From Streptomyces sp. NBC_00490 (lineage in GTDB: Bacteria; Actinomycetota; Actinomycetes; Streptomycetales; Streptomycetaceae): a DNA stretch of 64,000 bases. Below are positions 8,899 to 17,922 of this stretch, piece after piece (within the stretch, counting starts at the first letter, position 1; each line of letters begins with the position of its first letter). The notes under the pieces were generated by a model. The model saw only the letters and a list, made by a program, of their open reading frames with translations, was not told the DNA's origin and did not search any database. The stretch covers positions 6,138,001 through 6,202,000 of the forward strand of contig NZ_CP107869.1 of assembly GCF_036013645.1 (NCBI RefSeq), read 5' to 3'. The translations under genes were made by a program, and so were the position numbers.

Positions 8899-9072
8899 AT
8901 GGCGGCCACGGAACGAGACGAGGCGGCGCCGCGTGTGGTGTCCGCGGTGCGGGTTCCCATGCGGGACTTGCTGGCGGCCTGTGCTGCGGCGCAGGTGATC
9001 TCGACGCCGCCGCGGGTGCCTGACCGGGAAGCGGTACGGCCGCGGGCGGCGGAGCAGCGTAAGGCGGCTTGA
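8899..9072 (+). CDS. Small conserved-looking hypothetical protein, 57 residues
   Basis: ATG 8899 has a very strong ribosome-binding site (AGGAGG at 8889-8894) and opens a 57-codon frame with streptomycete codon use. The product begins MAATERDEAAPRVVSAVRVP, has a short alanine-rich helix (RDLLAACAAAQV) and a basic tail ending EQRKAA. There is no signal peptide or membrane segment. Function is unknown. The perfect operator-like repeat immediately upstream suggests a dedicated regulator located elsewhere. It lies between tsaE and the YkuD-like gene. Confidence 0.7.
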   Translation: MAATERDEAAPRVVSAVRVPMRDLLAACAAAQVISTPPRVPDREAVRPRAAEQRKAA

Positions 9073-9144
9073 GGTTCTTCGTTTGTCTGCGGGCCGGTGG
9101 GGCTTCTCGCGCCGTTCCCCGCGCCCCTAGAGGGGCGCCGTCGC

Positions 9145-9699
9145 TCAGCGGATTACTACGACCCGTTGGCCGATCGTTGCGAAGTCCCACATTGCGTTGC
9201 CGTCCTTGCGGGACTCGCGGATGCCGCCCGTTTTCGCGGTGGGGTCGTTGTCCGGTGTCGAGCCGTCCACTGCCGCGCTGAAGCCGATCGTGACGTTGTC
9301 GACGCTGGTGAAGCGGACCACGTGCTCGATGGGGATGCCGTCGGTGCCGGTGACCGAGTTCGAGCGGGACGTGACGGAGTAGGAGCCCGGGACCGGGTCG
9401 ACCGTGCCCGGGGTGACCTTGAAGGTGCGCTGGACCCTGTCGTCCTTGCGGACCAGCCAGACCCGGTCGTCGTCCACCGAGTACACGACCCGTTCACCCT
9501 TGCCGGAGTCGGCGGGCAGGGCGGTGGGGTGTCCGGTGTCGCGGGGCGCCTTCGAGGCGGCGGCCGCGGGCTCACCGCCGCGGTGCGAGGCGCCGAGTGC
9601 GACCGGGACGCTCGCCGAGGCCTGGTAGGCCAGGACACCCACCGTGACCAGGGCCGCCGTGGTGAGCCCGGTCACAATCCCGGCGCTGGTGCTTGACAC
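9145..9699 (-). CDS. Membrane-anchored YkuD-like protein without catalytic cysteine
   Basis: A 184-residue protein with one N-terminal hydrophobic segment (GIVTGLTTAALVTVGVLAY), GTG start and GAGGTGG upstream. After an Ala/Pro linker, residues 70-184 read like an L,D-transpeptidase domain: VWLVRKDDRVQRTFKVTPG, VPGSYSVTSRS, then TKTGGIRESRKDGNAMWDF in place of ShGCIRm, and a terminal GQRVVVI strand. The catalytic Cys position is Gly159 and the usual HG motif reads GF. Activity as a transpeptidase is therefore unlikely, and a binding or scaffolding role in the wall is my inference. It is divergent from tsaB. Confidence 0.75.
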   Translation of the reverse strand: MSSTSAGIVTGLTTAALVTVGVLAYQASASVPVALGASHRGGEPAAAASKAPRDTGHPTALPADSGKGERVVYSVDDDRVWLVRKDDRVQRTFKVTPGTVDPVPGSYSVTSRSNSVTGTDGIPIEHVVRFTSVDNVTIGFSAAVDGSTPDNDPTAKTGGIRESRKDGNAMWDFATIGQRVVVIR

Positions 9700-9807
9700 G
9701 GTCGTCCACCTCGTTGTCGTACGGCGTGATCCTCGGCGACGTTAGCAGTCGGGGCGCCCGTGAACGGGGCGGCGATACGCGCGGCGCGGGAGCCGTAGGC
9801 TGTTTGC

Positions 9808-10464
9808 GTGCTCTTGCTCGCTCTGGATACCGCCACCCCCGCCGTGACCGTCGCGCTGCATGACGGTACGGACGTCGTCACCTCTTCGAGTCAGGTGGAC
9901 GCGCGCCGGCACGGCGAGCTGCTGCTGCCGGCCGTCGACCGTGTCCTCGCCGAGGCCGGGCTGAAACTCGACGCCGTCACCGGCATCGTCGTAGGCATCG
10001 GGCCCGGCCCCTACACCGGACTGCGCGTCGGACTGATGACCGCCGACACCTTCGGACTCGCGCTCGGCGTCCCCGTGCACGGTGTGTGCACGCTCGACGG
10101 GCTCGCCTACGCCGCCGACATCGACGAGGGCCCCTTCGTCGTGGCGACCGACGCGCGGCGCAAGGAGGTCTACTGGGCGCGCTACGCCGACTCCCGTACG
10201 CGGCTGACCGACCCGGCCGTCGACCGGCCCGCCGAGATCGCCGAGCAGGTCGCGGGGTTGCCCGCGGTCGGGGCGGGGGCGCTGCTCTACCCGGACACCT
10301 TCCCGATCGCGCGTGAGCCGGAGCACGTCTCCGCCGCCGCGCTCGCCGCGCTCGCGGCCGAGAGACTCGCCGCCGGTGCGGAACTCCCCGCCCCGCGGCC
10401 GCTGTATCTGCGCCGGCCCGACGCCCAGGTGCCGAAGAACTACAAGGTGGTCACCCCCAAGTGA
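9808..10464 (+). CDS. tsaB: tRNA t6A biosynthesis protein TsaB
   Basis: ASKHA-fold scaffold that pairs with TsaD in the threonylcarbamoyl transferase. It shows the N-terminal LALDTATPAVTVALHDG strand-turn, ARRHGELLLPAV, the strongly conserved IGPGPYTGLRVGL motif and VATDARRKEVYW. The GTG 9808 start gives 218 residues, normal for the family. It overlaps rimI by four bases (GTGA), so translation is coupled. The promoter lies in the short gap divergent from the YkuD-like gene. Confidence 0.95.
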   Translation: MLLLALDTATPAVTVALHDGTDVVTSSSQVDARRHGELLLPAVDRVLAEAGLKLDAVTGIVVGIGPGPYTGLRVGLMTADTFGLALGVPVHGVCTLDGLAYAADIDEGPFVVATDARRKEVYWARYADSRTRLTDPAVDRPAEIAEQVAGLPAVGAGALLYPDTFPIAREPEHVSAAALAALAAERLAAGAELPAPRPLYLRRPDAQVPKNYKVVTPK

Positions 10465-10979
10465 CCGCCGTGCTGCGCGAGATGCGCTGGTGGGACATCG
10501 ATCCCGTCCTGGTGCTGGAGAAGGACCTCTTTCCCGAGGACGCCTGGTCGCGGGGCATGTTCTGGTCCGAGCTGGCCCATGCGCGCGGGGCTTCGGCGAC
10601 CCGGCGCTTCGTCGTCGCCGAGGACGGTGGACGGCTCGTCGGGTACGCCGGGATCGCCGCGTCCGGTGACCTCGCCGACGTGCAGACCATCGCCGTCGCC
10701 CGCGACCACTGGGGCACCGGACTCGGCGGGCGGCTGCTGACCGAACTCCTGCGCGCGGCCACCGCCTTCGAGTGCGCCGAAGTGATGCTGGAGTGCCGGA
10801 TCGACAACGTGCGCGCGCAGAAGCTCTACGAGCGGTACGGCTTCGAGGCGATCGGCTTCCGGCGCGGCTACTACCAGCCCGGCAACGTCGACGCCCTGGT
10901 CATGCGACTGACCACGGAATCCAAGGGCGGCTCCGCCGCGGGTTCCACCTCCGAACAAGGAACCGAGAACAATGACTGA
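10461..10979 (+). CDS. rimI: Ribosomal protein S18-alanine N-acetyltransferase
   Basis: GNAT acetyltransferase that acetylates the N-terminal alanine of ribosomal protein S18 (or related substrates in actinobacteria). Residues 1-150 form the GNAT fold, with [12 protein letters not shown] (substrate loop), [20 protein letters not shown] (acetyl-CoA loop) and [20 protein letters not shown] polar, probably flexible tail of about 20 residues follows. It overlaps tsaB by 4 and tsaD by 8 bases. The tsaB-rimI-tsaD order is a common bacterial arrangement. Confidence 0.94.
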   Translation: MTAVLREMRWWDIDPVLVLEKDLFPEDAWSRGMFWSELAHARGASATRRFVVAEDGGRLVGYAGIAASGDLADVQTIAVARDHWGTGLGGRLLTELLRAATAFECAEVMLECRIDNVRAQKLYERYGFEAIGFRRGYYQPGNVDALVMRLTTESKGGSAAGSTSEQGTENND

Positions 10980-12057
10980 CGAACCTCTCGTCCTCGGCAT
11001 CGAGACCTCCTGCGACGAGACCGGCGTCGGCATCGTCCGCGGCACCACCCTGCTCGCGGACGCGATCGCCTCCAGCGTCGACGAGCACGCCCGTTTCGGC
11101 GGGGTCGTGCCCGAGGTCGCCTCGCGCGCTCACCTGGAGGCGATGGTGCCGACCATCGAGCGCGCGCTGAAGGAAGCCGGCGTCACGGCGAAGGACCTGG
11201 ACGGCATCGCGGTGACCGCCGGTCCCGGGCTGGCGGGCGCGCTGCTGGTCGGCGTGTCGGCGGCGAAGGCGTACGCCTACGCGCTCGGCAAGCCGCTGTA
11301 CGGCGTCAACCACCTCGCCTCCCACATCTGCGTGGACCAGCTGGAGCACGGGGCGCTGCCCGAGCCGACGATGGCGCTGCTGGTGTCCGGGGGCCATTCC
11401 TCCCTGCTGCTGTCGAGCGACATCACCTCCGATGTGCGGCCCATGGGCGCGACCATCGACGACGCGGCGGGCGAGGCCTTCGACAAGATCGCGCGCGTGC
11501 TGAACCTCGGCTTCCCCGGCGGTCCGGTCATCGACCGGTACGCGAAGGAGGGCGACCCGAGCGCGATCGCCTTCCCGCGCGGGCTGACCGGGCCGCGTGA
11601 CCCGGCGTACGACTTCTCCTTCTCCGGTCTGAAGACCGCCGTGGCCCGCTGGATCGAGGCCAGGCGGGCCGCCGGTGAGGAGGTGCCGGTGCGGGACGTG
11701 GCGGCGTCCTTCCAGGAGGCGGTCGTGGACGTGCTGACCCGCAAGGCCGTCCGTGCCTGCAAGGACGAGGGCGTCGACCATCTGATGATCGGCGGCGGTG
11801 TCGCCGCCAACTCCCGGCTGCGGGTGCTGGCCCAGGAGCGGTGCGAGGCGGCCGGGATCCGGCTGCGGGTGCCGCGCCCGAAGCTGTGCACGGACAACGG
11901 GGCGATGGTGGCCGCGCTGGGTGCGGAGATGGTCGCCCGGAACCGGCCCGCCTCCAGCTGGGACCTGTCGGCGGACTCCTCGCTGCCGGTGACGGACCCG
12001 CATGTCCCCGGCCACGACCATGTGCACGAGGTCAGCAAGGAGAACCTCTACTCGTGA
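10972..12057 (+). CDS. tsaD: tRNA N6-adenosine threonylcarbamoyltransferase
   Basis: Catalytic subunit of t6A37 synthesis. It begins [16 protein letters not shown] and carries the metal-binding histidines in NHLASHICV. The ASKHA nucleotide-binding motifs are [25 protein letters not shown] and [13 protein letters not shown]. At 361 residues it is full length, with a slightly extended C-terminus. AAGGA-like sequences lie upstream within rimI. The stop codon overlaps the GTG of the following small gene. Confidence 0.97.
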   Translation: MTDEPLVLGIETSCDETGVGIVRGTTLLADAIASSVDEHARFGGVVPEVASRAHLEAMVPTIERALKEAGVTAKDLDGIAVTAGPGLAGALLVGVSAAKAYAYALGKPLYGVNHLASHICVDQLEHGALPEPTMALLVSGGHSSLLLSSDITSDVRPMGATIDDAAGEAFDKIARVLNLGFPGGPVIDRYAKEGDPSAIAFPRGLTGPRDPAYDFSFSGLKTAVARWIEARRAAGEEVPVRDVAASFQEAVVDVLTRKAVRACKDEGVDHLMIGGGVAANSRLRVLAQERCEAAGIRLRVPRPKLCTDNGAMVAALGAEMVARNRPASSWDLSADSSLPVTDPHVPGHDHVHEVSKENLYS

Positions 12058-12311
12058 CGGTCGCGCTGATGTGGGAGGCCCGGGCGGTCGACGGGCGGGG
12101 CGGGGAACTGCTCGCCTGGGCGCGGGCGCAGGAGCTGCCCCGCGCGCCGCTGCGGCGGGAGACCTTCCGGGCACCGCAGGACCGGGTGCTCGTCATCACG
12201 TGGTGGGACGCGGGACTCGACGCCGAACTGCCGGAACTTCCCGAGCCGGGCCCGGAGTTGGCGGGCCGGGCCGTGCACCGGTGGCGGTTCGAGTCGGTGG
12301 ACTCGGACTGA
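12054..12311 (+). CDS. Small hypothetical protein coupled to tsaD
   Basis: GTG 12054 overlaps the tsaD stop (GTGA), giving an 85-residue product. It opens [20 protein letters not shown] and contains [17 protein letters not shown] and a C-terminal [11 protein letters not shown]. It has the size and two-strand/helix feel of a small ferredoxin-like (ABM-like) fold, with no signal peptide. I do not recognise a named family. Codon use is normal and the coupling to tsaD supports it as a real gene. Confidence 0.75.
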   Translation: MTVALMWEARAVDGRGGELLAWARAQELPRAPLRRETFRAPQDRVLVITWWDAGLDAELPELPEPGPELAGRAVHRWRFESVDSD

Positions 12312-12336
12312 CGGACGCCGGTACGGGCAGCGGGTC

Positions 12337-12858
12337 CTAGGCCGACGCGGTCCCCGCGGGGGCCTCGCGGCGGGATCCGCCGGGGGAGTACGACAGCTTC
12401 CACGGTGCGTCGGTGTCGTATCCCCGCCACAGCACCCTGCCGTTCCTGCGCTCCCAGTCGGCGGCCAGCCAGGCCTGGCCCAGCCAGGAGAGGGCCGGCC
12501 ACAGGGGGAGCAGGGCGATCCACGGTTCCCAGGCGACGGCGAAGACGGGCGTGGAGACCGCCATCACCGTGAAGAGCCACCAGTTGAGGGGGTGGCGGCG
12601 CAGGGAGACGACCTCCGCCGGGGCCCCTTCCAGGGGGACCGCGGCCTCGAAGTCCCGTATCTCGCCGAGCCACTTGAGCCGGGTCGCGCCGAGCAGCGTG
12701 AACACCACCGTGAACGCGATCATGCCGAGGGCGAACCTTCCCGCCCCGTAGGCCGTCATCGGCGCACCGCGCACGCCGCCCGTCACCGCCAGACTGACGG
12801 CGAGAGCGGCCAACGCGGTGTACACGGACCGCAGTTCATGGTGGACGTACCTGTCCAT
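12337..12858 (-). CDS. Hypothetical membrane protein
   Basis: A 173-residue protein. ATG 12858 follows GGGAGG, 26 bases after the GH3 gene, so it is probably the distal gene of that operon. Hydrophobic segments are LAALAVSLAVTGGV, FALGMIAFTVVFTLLGAT and NWWLFTVMAVSTPVFAVAWEPWIALLPLW, so three to four membrane spans are likely. The C-terminal tail is soluble and aromatic-rich (GYDTDAPWKLSYSPGG). No family is recognised. A continuous reading frame extends far upstream through the GH3 gene, but that is a shadow. Confidence 0.75.
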   Translation of the reverse strand: MDRYVHHELRSVYTALAALAVSLAVTGGVRGAPMTAYGAGRFALGMIAFTVVFTLLGATRLKWLGEIRDFEAAVPLEGAPAEVVSLRRHPLNWWLFTVMAVSTPVFAVAWEPWIALLPLWPALSWLGQAWLAADWERRNGRVLWRGYDTDAPWKLSYSPGGSRREAPAGTASA

Positions 12859-12884
12859 GGCGAGCCTCCCCCAGGCGCGGAGGG

Positions 12885-15188
12885 TCAGGCCGGTCCCGAC
12901 ACCTCCGTCTCGCAGCGCAGCACACGGTCCGGGCCCAGCACCCGTACCGGCCCCGTGAGGTTCAGCCGGGCCGTGTGCCGTACGTCCGTACTGGATGCCG
13001 CCAACCGCAGCTCCAGGATGCCCGGTTCGACGACCCTGCGGAGTGAACGATCTGTGAAGGAGGACAGGTCGGTGTGGAAGCGGAAGGAGACCCGGGCCGC
13101 CGCTCCCGGGGCCAGCCGCACGCGCTGGTAGCCGATCAGCCGGACGTCGGGCCGGGTCACCGAGGCCACCGGGTCGTGCAGATACAGCTGGACGACCTCG
13201 GAGCCCTCGCGGTCGCCGGTGTTGCGGACGGTCACGGTCATGTCGTAGGTGCCGTCCGTGCCGATCTCCGTGTCGGCGGCATCGGATTCCCAGGCGAACG
13301 ACGTGTACGACCTGCCGTGCCCGAACGCGTACAGCGGGGTCGGGTCCAGATTGCTGACCTCGCCCGCGAGCCCCAGCGGCGGCTGGAGGTAGGTCCAGGG
13401 CTGGCCGCCCGGCACCTGCGGGACGCTCACCGGGAGGCGGCCCGAGGGGTTGACGCGGCCCGACAGCACTCCCGCGACCGCCGGACCGCCCTCCTCGCCG
13501 GGGAAGAACGCCTGCACCGCGGCGGCCAGTTGCCCGTTCCAGCGGCCGAGCGCGTACGGCCGGCCGGTCAGCAGCACCAGGACGACGGGCACGCCGGTGG
13601 CGACCAGGGTGTCCAGCAGTTCGCTCTGTACGCCGGGCAGCCGGAGGTCCGTCACATCGCAGCCCTCGCCCGATGTGCCCCGGCCGAACAGGCCCGCCCG
13701 GTCGCCCAGGACCGCCACGCACACGTCCGCCTCGGACGTCCGCGCCACCGCCTCCGTGAAGCCGGACCGGTCGGGGTCCGAGGTGTCGCAGCCCTCCGCG
13801 AACGTCACCTTGGCGTCGGGGAGTTCGGCGCGCAGGGCCTCCAGGACGGTCGGGATCTCGATGCCCATCGGGATGTCCGGGTGCTGGGTCAGGACATGGG
13901 ACGGGAAGGAGTAGCAGCCGAGCATCGCCAGGGCGTCGGCCGCCCTCGGGCCCACCACCGCGATCCTCGTGTCCGGGGACAGCGGGAGGACACCGTCCGG
14001 GTTGTCCAGCAGGACCACCGACTCCTCGGCGAGGCGGCGGGCCAGGGCGCGGTTCGCCGCCGAGTCGAGATTGATCCGGCCGGTCGGCTCGGGGCTCCAG
14101 TCCTCGTCCAGGAGGCCCAGCTCGCACTTCTGGAGCAGGACCCGGCGGACCGCCCGGTCGATGAGCTCCTCGGGGACCTCGCCCGCCTGTACGGCGTCCA
14201 GGAGCGGTTTTCCGTAGCACTTCAGGGTGGGCAGTTCGACGTCGAGGCCGGCCGCGAGCGCCGCGTGGGCGGCCTCCGCCTCCGAGCCGGCGACCCGGTG
14301 CTGGCTCTGGAGAAAGCCGATGCCGAAGTAGTCGGCGACGACCGTGCCGGTGAAGCCCCATTCCTCGCGCAGGAGTCCGGTCAGCAGGCCCGGGTCCGCC
14401 GAGGCCGGGACGCCGTCCGTCTCGTTGTACGCCGCCATCACCGAGCGCGCCCCGCCCTCGCGCAGCGCCATCTGGAACGGCGGCAGGGTCACGTCCGCGA
14501 GCTCGCGGACGCCGGCCCGTACCGGTGCCTGGTTGCGGGCGCCCGCCGAGGACGCGTACCCGGCGAAGTGCTTGAGGGTGGCGACGATCCCGGCCGACTC
14601 CAGACCCCGGACGTAGGCGGCGCCGATCGTGCCGACGAGGTACGGGTCCTCGCCGACGGTCTCCTCGACCCGTCCCCAGCGCGGGTCGCGGACGACGTCC
14701 AGGACCGGGGCGAGGCCCTGGTGGACGCCGACCGCGCGCAGGTCCCGGCCGATGCCCCGGGCCATCTCCTCGACGAGCGGCGGGTCGAAGCTCGCACCCC
14801 AGGCGAGCGGGACCGGATACGCGGTGGCCTGCCAGGCCGTGAAACCGGCCAGGCACTCCTCGTGGGCGAGTGCCGGGATGCCGAAGCGGCCCGCCGCCGC
14901 GATACGGCGCTGGGCGCGGGCCAGTGCCTGCGCGCCCAGCGCCGGGTCCACGGGGGCGGTGCCGAAGGGGCGGGTCAGCTGGCCGAGACCATGGGTGATC
15001 AGCTCGTCCCAGTCGTAGTCGGCCGTCATCTCTCGCTGCAGCGGCGCGACTCCCTCGCCGTCCGCGCTGGCGCCCACCCAGACGCCGTACAGCTGGGCGG
15101 TCTTCTCCTGAAGGGTCATCCGGGAGAGGAGGTCGTCGACGCGAGCTGCGGCGGGCAGGGCGCGGTCACGCCAGGGGGCGGTGGTCAT
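12885..15188 (-). CDS. Glycoside hydrolase family 3 (beta-glucosidase/beta-xylosidase)
   Basis: A 767-residue intracellular GH3 enzyme with no signal peptide. The barrel domain carries the substrate-binding KHFAGY and VRDPRWGRVEETVGEDPYL. The nucleophile is Asp286 in TVVADYFGIG. The alpha/beta sandwich (about 400-620, GDRAGLFGRGTSGEGCD) and a fibronectin-III-like C-terminal domain (TVRNTGDREGSEVVQLYL) complete the family layout. Likely substrates are xylo- or cello-oligosaccharides imported after secreted xylanase action. AGGAG precedes ATG 15188. It is divergent from the LacI regulator across repeated CGAATG motifs. Confidence 0.92.
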   Translation of the reverse strand: MTTAPWRDRALPAAARVDDLLSRMTLQEKTAQLYGVWVGASADGEGVAPLQREMTADYDWDELITHGLGQLTRPFGTAPVDPALGAQALARAQRRIAAAGRFGIPALAHEECLAGFTAWQATAYPVPLAWGASFDPPLVEEMARGIGRDLRAVGVHQGLAPVLDVVRDPRWGRVEETVGEDPYLVGTIGAAYVRGLESAGIVATLKHFAGYASSAGARNQAPVRAGVRELADVTLPPFQMALREGGARSVMAAYNETDGVPASADPGLLTGLLREEWGFTGTVVADYFGIGFLQSQHRVAGSEAEAAHAALAAGLDVELPTLKCYGKPLLDAVQAGEVPEELIDRAVRRVLLQKCELGLLDEDWSPEPTGRINLDSAANRALARRLAEESVVLLDNPDGVLPLSPDTRIAVVGPRAADALAMLGCYSFPSHVLTQHPDIPMGIEIPTVLEALRAELPDAKVTFAEGCDTSDPDRSGFTEAVARTSEADVCVAVLGDRAGLFGRGTSGEGCDVTDLRLPGVQSELLDTLVATGVPVVLVLLTGRPYALGRWNGQLAAAVQAFFPGEEGGPAVAGVLSGRVNPSGRLPVSVPQVPGGQPWTYLQPPLGLAGEVSNLDPTPLYAFGHGRSYTSFAWESDAADTEIGTDGTYDMTVTVRNTGDREGSEVVQLYLHDPVASVTRPDVRLIGYQRVRLAPGAAARVSFRFHTDLSSFTDRSLRRVVEPGILELRLAASSTDVRHTARLNLTGPVRVLGPDRVLRCETEVSGPA

Positions 15189-15216
15189 GAAACTCCTGTC
15201 AGGGTGAAGGCCCTCA

Positions 15217-15275
15217 CGAATGTCCCTAATCGAATGCGCCTAACGAATGTTTCGATATGCGTGCCGAATGTTTTG
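15217..15275. promoter_or_regulatory. Operator cluster with four CGAATG repeats
   Basis: The intergenic region between the GH3 gene and the LacI regulator has CGAATG at 15217, 15231, 15244 and 15265. The third copy forms CGAATGTTTCG (15244-15254), nine of eleven bases identical to the CGAAACTTTCG xylan operator. The fourth, CGAATGTTTTG, differs from the third at one base. This arrangement fits autoregulation by the LacI protein together with control of GH3. Confidence 0.6.
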
Positions 15276-15334
15276 GGAACCTAGGCGGGTCGGAAGGGTT
15301 CGTCAAGAGGTCGTGCAGGGATACGATCGCCGCC

Positions 15335-16405
15335 ATGACACCCCCGGAGCCCGCTGAATCCCGGGCGACAGCCCCAGCAACCGGCCGCTCGTCGCAGACC
15401 GCGACGCTCGCCGAGATCGCCCGCGAGGCCGGCGTCTCGGCGCCGACTGTTTCGAAGGTGCTGAACGGCCGCGCCGACGTCGCCCCGGCGACCCGCACCC
15501 GCGTGGAGGAACTGCTGCGCGCCCACGGCTACCGGCGCCGCCGGGCCGAGGCGAGCCGTTCGCCCCTGATCGACCTGGTCTTCCACGAACTGGAGAGCGC
15601 GTGGGCGATGGAGGTCATCCGGGGCGTGGAGAACGTCGCCCGGGACGCCGGGCTGAGCGTGGTGCTCAGCGAGAGCGCGGGGCGGCTCACGCCCGGGCGG
15701 ACCTGGGCCGACCAGGTCGCCGCCCGGCGCCCGCACGGCGTGATCCTCGTGCTGTCCGGGCTCGACGAGTCCCAGCGCGCCCTGCTCACCAGCCGGGCGA
15801 TCCCGTTCGTCGTCATGGACCCGGCCGGCGACCCCGGTGCCGACGTGCCCTCCATCGGCGCCACCAACTGGCAGGGCGGGCTCGCCGCCACCCGGCATCT
15901 CGTCGACCTCGGGCACACCCGGATCGGCGCGATCAGCGGACCCTCCCGGATGATGTGCAGCCGCGCCCGCATCGACGGCTACCGGGCCGCCCTGGAGACC
16001 GCCGGACTGCCGGTCGACCCCGAGCTCATCAAGAACGGTGACTTCCATCACGAGGCCGGCTACCGGCTGGGTCTGGAGCTGCTGCGCCGTCCGGACCGGC
16101 CGACCGCCGTCTTCGCCGGGAACGACCTCCAGGCGCTCGGGCTGTACGAGGCCGCGCGCGAGCTGGGACTGAGGATCCCGGAGGACCTGAGCGTGGTCGG
16201 CTTCGACGATCTGCCCGTCGCGCCCTGGGTGGGGCCGCCGCTGACGACCGTACGGCAGCCGCTCACCGAGATGGCCGAGGCGGCGGCCAAGCTGGTGCTC
16301 GATCTGGCACGTGAGGAGGGGACTCCGGCGGCCACGCGGGTGGAGCTGGCGACGAGTCTGGTGGTGCGCAGCAGCACCGCCGGGCCGCCGTTGGCCGGAA
16401 GTTGA
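15335..16405 (+). CDS. LacI-family transcriptional regulator of polysaccharide use
   Basis: A 356-residue repressor. The N-terminal HTH reads TLAEIAREAGVSAPTVSKVL, with the usual hinge helix (TRTRVEELLRAHGY). A periplasmic-binding-protein-like sensor domain follows (LIDLVFHELESAWAMEVIRG, TAVFAGNDLQALGLYEAARE, VVGFDDLPVAPWVGPPLTTV). ATG 15335 gives the normal LacI length. It lies between a GH3 enzyme (divergent) and a GH10 xylanase (same strand), each with a CGAAA-type palindrome. It resembles the BxlR/XlnR type of regulator, and the xylo-oligosaccharide effector is inferred. Confidence 0.9.
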   Translation: MTPPEPAESRATAPATGRSSQTATLAEIAREAGVSAPTVSKVLNGRADVAPATRTRVEELLRAHGYRRRRAEASRSPLIDLVFHELESAWAMEVIRGVENVARDAGLSVVLSESAGRLTPGRTWADQVAARRPHGVILVLSGLDESQRALLTSRAIPFVVMDPAGDPGADVPSIGATNWQGGLAATRHLVDLGHTRIGAISGPSRMMCSRARIDGYRAALETAGLPVDPELIKNGDFHHEAGYRLGLELLRRPDRPTAVFAGNDLQALGLYEAARELGLRIPEDLSVVGFDDLPVAPWVGPPLTTVRQPLTEMAEAAAKLVLDLAREEGTPAATRVELATSLVVRSSTAGPPLAGS

Positions 16406-16463
16406 CGTATTGACGGGTGGGGCCGTCACCCCCACACTCCTCCGAAGTCAATCGGCTGCACGA

Positions 16464-16476
16464 CCGAAACTTTCGG
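16464..16476. promoter_or_regulatory. Xylan-type operator CCGAAACTTTCGG
   Basis: A perfect 13-bp palindrome immediately upstream of, and touching, the GGAGG ribosome-binding site of the GH10 xylanase gene. Its core CGAAACTTTCG is the sequence reported upstream of Streptomyces xylanase and bxl genes as a repressor site. Binding here would block transcription or translation initiation. Confidence 0.8.
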
Positions 16477-16487
16477 AGGCACCCGCA

Positions 16488-17849
16488 GTGAGATCCTCCA
16501 GAACTTCGCTCCGTGTACGACTCGCCGCTCTGCTGGCCGGAGCGGCCGCCGTCGGCACCCTGGTGACCGCCGGCACGACCACCGCGCACGCCGCCGACAC
16601 CCCGCTGCGCGACCTCGCGGCCGCCAAGGGAAAGGCCATGGGTACGGCGGTCACCGGCTCCAAGCTGACCGGGACCTACGGCGACCTCGCCGGGGCTCAG
16701 TTCAACTGGCTGACCCCCGGCAACGCCATGAAGTGGGGCTCGGTCGAGCCGACCCGGGGGACCTTCAACTGGACCGAGGCGGACCAGATCGTCGCCTTCG
16801 CCGAGGCCCACGACCAGGAGGTGCGCGGCCACACCCTGGTCTGGCACAGCCAGAACCCGGACTGGCTGACCAACGGCACCTGGACCCCGGCCCAGCTGAG
16901 CACGCTGCTGAACGACCACATCGCCACCGAGGTCGGCCGGTACAAGGGGCGGCTCGCGGCCTGGGACGTCGTCAACGAGCCCTTCAACGAGGACGGCACC
17001 TACCGCCAGACCCTCTGGTACAACGGCCTCGGCACCGGCTACATCGCCCAGGCCCTCACCGCCGCCCGCGCCGCCGACCCGGCCGCCAAGCTCTACATCA
17101 ACGACTACAACGTCGAGGGCGTCAACGCGAAGAGCACCGCCCTCTACAACCTGGTCAAGTCGCTGAAGGAGCAGGGCGTCCCGATCGACGGGGTCGGCCT
17201 TCAGGCCCACCTCATCCTCGGCCAGGTGCCGTCCACGCTCCAGCAGAACATCCAGCGCTTCGCCGACCTCGGCGTCGACGTGGCCATCACCGAGCTGGAC
17301 ATCCGGATGACGCTGCCCTCCGACAGCGCCAAGCTCACCCAGCAGGCCGCCGACTACAAGGCCGTCATGAACGCCTGCGTGGCCGTGGCCCGCTGCACCG
17401 GCGTCACCGTCTGGGGCTTCACCGACTCCGACTCCTGGATCCCGAGCACCTTCCCGGGACAGGGCGCGGCCACGCCGTACGACGAGAACTACGCGCCGAA
17501 ACCGGCGTACCACGCCATCGCGGAGGCGCTCGGCGGCACGACCACGCCCCCGACGGGGGCCTGCACCGCGGCCTACAGCGTGGCCAGCCAGTGGAACACC
17601 GGGTTCACCGGCCAGGTGCGGATCGCCTGCTCGGGTGCCGCGCTGTCGTCCTGGAAGGTGACGTGGACCTACGGGGCGGGCCAGCAGATCACGCAGGCCT
17701 GGAACGCGACCTGCACGCAGTCCGGCGCGGCGGTCAGCTGCGCCAACGCCTCCTACAACGGGACCGTGCCGGACGGCGGCTCGGTGACCTTCGGGTTCAA
17801 CGGGTCATGGAGCGGGAGCAACCCGGTGCCGACCGTGACGCTGGGCTGA
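16488..17849 (+). CDS. Secreted GH10 endo-1,4-beta-xylanase with CBM2
   Basis: A 453-residue extracellular xylanase. The start is GTG 16488, with GGAGG upstream. The signal peptide (MRSSRTSLRVRLAALLAG...) is probably cleaved after AHA. The GH10 barrel (about 38-350) has the acid/base Glu164 in WDVVNEPF and the nucleophile Glu269 in ITELDIRM, plus GHTLVWHSQNP. A short TTTPPTG linker leads to a family-2 carbohydrate-binding module (about 358-453; YSVASQWNTGFTGQVRI, conserved Trp and terminal Cys pairs). It lies next to the LacI regulator and is under the CGAAACTTTCG operator. Confidence 0.95.
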   Translation: MRSSRTSLRVRLAALLAGAAAVGTLVTAGTTTAHAADTPLRDLAAAKGKAMGTAVTGSKLTGTYGDLAGAQFNWLTPGNAMKWGSVEPTRGTFNWTEADQIVAFAEAHDQEVRGHTLVWHSQNPDWLTNGTWTPAQLSTLLNDHIATEVGRYKGRLAAWDVVNEPFNEDGTYRQTLWYNGLGTGYIAQALTAARAADPAAKLYINDYNVEGVNAKSTALYNLVKSLKEQGVPIDGVGLQAHLILGQVPSTLQQNIQRFADLGVDVAITELDIRMTLPSDSAKLTQQAADYKAVMNACVAVARCTGVTVWGFTDSDSWIPSTFPGQGAATPYDENYAPKPAYHAIAEALGGTTTPPTGACTAAYSVASQWNTGFTGQVRIACSGAALSSWKVTWTYGAGQQITQAWNATCTQSGAAVSCANASYNGTVPDGGSVTFGFNGSWSGSNPVPTVTLG

Positions 17850-17922
17850 GAAAGGTGAGATTTTCCGAAGAAAGGCGGCCCGGACGCGCTCCTCGTAATA
17901 ATTCGGACTTACGTTCCTCCCC

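Noticed and set aside
12337..14856. Very long minus-strand reading frame covering the GH3 gene
   Set aside because: Its first two thirds are an out-of-frame shadow of GH3 with Arg/Gly/Pro-rich translation; only the last 173 codons (from ATG 12858) are a plausible protein.
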